Shown here: piece by piece, positions 6,486-6,649 of the stretch | Layout of the letters: each line of letters opens with the position of its first letter | Position numbering within the stretch: the stretch's first letter is position 1 | Assembly: GCA_019056875.1 (NCBI GenBank) | Contig: DXJA01000034.1 | Coordinates: forward strand, 1-6,649 | Reading direction: 5' to 3' | DNA: 6,649 bases | From: Candidatus Jordarchaeum madagascarense | Lineage (GTDB): Archaea; Asgardarchaeota; Jordiarchaeia; Jordiarchaeales; Jordiarchaeaceae | Translations under genes and position numbers: made by a program | Notes under the pieces: model-generated | What the model was told of the DNA's origin: nothing | Database searches by the model: none | Seen by the model: only the letters and a program-made list of their open reading frames with translations

Positions 6486-6493
6486 CTTAAATT
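6486..6493 (-). promoter_or_regulatory. Candidate TATA box of the 5773-6465 gene
   Basis: The minus strand reads AATTTAAG in an AT-only stretch. Its centre lies about 24 nt before the ATG at 6465, the distance expected if transcription starts at or next to the start codon (a leaderless mRNA). Confidence 0.35.
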
Positions 6494-6500
6494 ATTATTA

Positions 6501-6510
6501 CTATGCATAG
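6501..6510. repeat. 10-bp perfect palindrome CTATGCATAG
   Basis: Self-complementary 10-mer just upstream of the candidate TATA box of the 5773-6465 gene, where activator or BRE-proximal sites usually fall. Short enough to be chance. Confidence 0.25.
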
Positions 6511-6515
6511 ATCGT

Positions 6516-6527
6516 AAAAAAAAAAAA
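6516..6527 (-). terminator. T12 tract on the minus strand, candidate terminator
   Basis: Twelve consecutive A on the plus strand, read as T12 on the minus strand, directly after the GC-rich block to the right and before the promoter of the next minus-strand gene. It is the longest homopolymer in the window and would be a strong archaeal terminator for a transcript coming from the right edge. Confidence 0.5.
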
Positions 6528-6649
6528 TCGAGAGCCAAATAGCCGCACGCCGGGACACACCAAAACACGCGAGTCGCCCCACCCACAAACAAACAACGGA
6601 GAGCGAGGACTGCGACTCCGCACAGACTAGTCTCGATGTATGCATCATG
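6528..6649 (-). other. GC-rich non-coding block, possible 3' end of a structured RNA
   Basis: Hand count gives about 57% G+C here (about 64% over 6541-6623) against about 38% in a sampled gene line. A 7-bp inverted repeat GAGTCGC/GCGACTC (6571-6577, 6612-6618), a competing CGGAG/CTCCG pair (6597-6601, 6616-6620) and a 10-bp palindrome AGACTAGTCT (6624-6633) lie within it. On the minus strand it runs straight into the T12 tract. No tRNA, 5S, SRP or RNase P signature was recognised. Minus-strand frames are open but lack protein-like character. It is cut by the right edge, so the identity stays open. Confidence 0.3.

Noticed and set aside
5843..6490. Plus-strand frames opposite the 5773-6465 gene
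   Set aside because: Ser/Phe-rich antisense shadows with no ribosome site or domain.
6475..6649. Minus-strand open frames through the GC-rich right end, including one encoding a hydrophobic peptide with FFFL at the T12 tract
   Set aside because: All frames are open mainly because the block has few A/T-rich stops; none looks protein-like and one would end across the T12 tract and the next promoter.
6636..6649. C/D-box RNA, from an AUGAUGC near-match to box C on the minus strand
   Set aside because: No box D or D' partner at a usable distance, and the match touches the window edge.
6528..6649. tRNA gene in the GC-rich block
   Set aside because: No TTCGA-type T-loop, acceptor stem or cloverleaf pairing on either strand.
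1..6649. CRISPR array, transposase or insertion-sequence ends
   Set aside because: No regularly spaced repeats, transposase-like protein or paired terminal inverted repeats with target duplications were seen.

Overview
The window looks archaeal. Start codons on both strands are preceded by GGTGA-type Shine-Dalgarno sites: AGGTGAT before the aminotransferase gene and GAGGTGA before the kinase remnant. Candidate promoters are TATA boxes rather than -35/-10 pairs, likely terminators are plain T-tracts, and the SMC ATPase and SfsA proteins have archaeal-type motifs. Genes are AT-rich (a 60-base line inside scpA counts to about 38% G+C). I cannot name the lineage with confidence.

Layout. (1) Positions 1-3410, plus strand: a tightly packed operon for a condensin-type chromosome organiser. 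It holds smc (its 5' end lies off the left edge), a kleisin (scpA) overlapping it by 17 nt, and a winged-helix scpB-like gene 1 nt after that. The SMC is unusual in having coiled-coil arms of only about 150 residues, roughly half the usual length. (2) Positions 3439-4584, minus strand: a class-V PLP-dependent enzyme of the cysteine desulfurase/isopenicillin N epimerase fold that lacks the desulfurase cysteine. (3) Positions 4702-4857, minus strand: a 51-codon remnant of the 5' end of a glycerol-kinase-like FGGY kinase, with its ribosome site and a plausible promoter intact but about 90% of the gene gone. (4) Positions 4858-5048: a divergent control region with a spaced inverted repeat, followed by sfsA (5049-5744, plus). 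(5) Positions 5773-6465, minus strand: an unrecognised 230-residue protein with five cysteines in its C-terminal part and a perfect hairpin or operator at its start codon. (6) Positions 6484-6649: an AT-rich promoter region, a 12-A tract, and a GC-rich block running off the right edge that may be the 3' end of a minus-strand RNA.

Working together. Only the smc-scpA-scpB operon forms a clear functional unit: the kleisin bridges the SMC heads and the ScpB-like protein binds the kleisin. The other genes are single transcription units in alternating orientation. The aminotransferase may now depend on the promoter of the broken kinase gene upstream of it. The points most worth following up are the short-armed SMC complex, the kinase remnant, the hairpin or operator at 6464-6483, and the GC-rich block at the right end.
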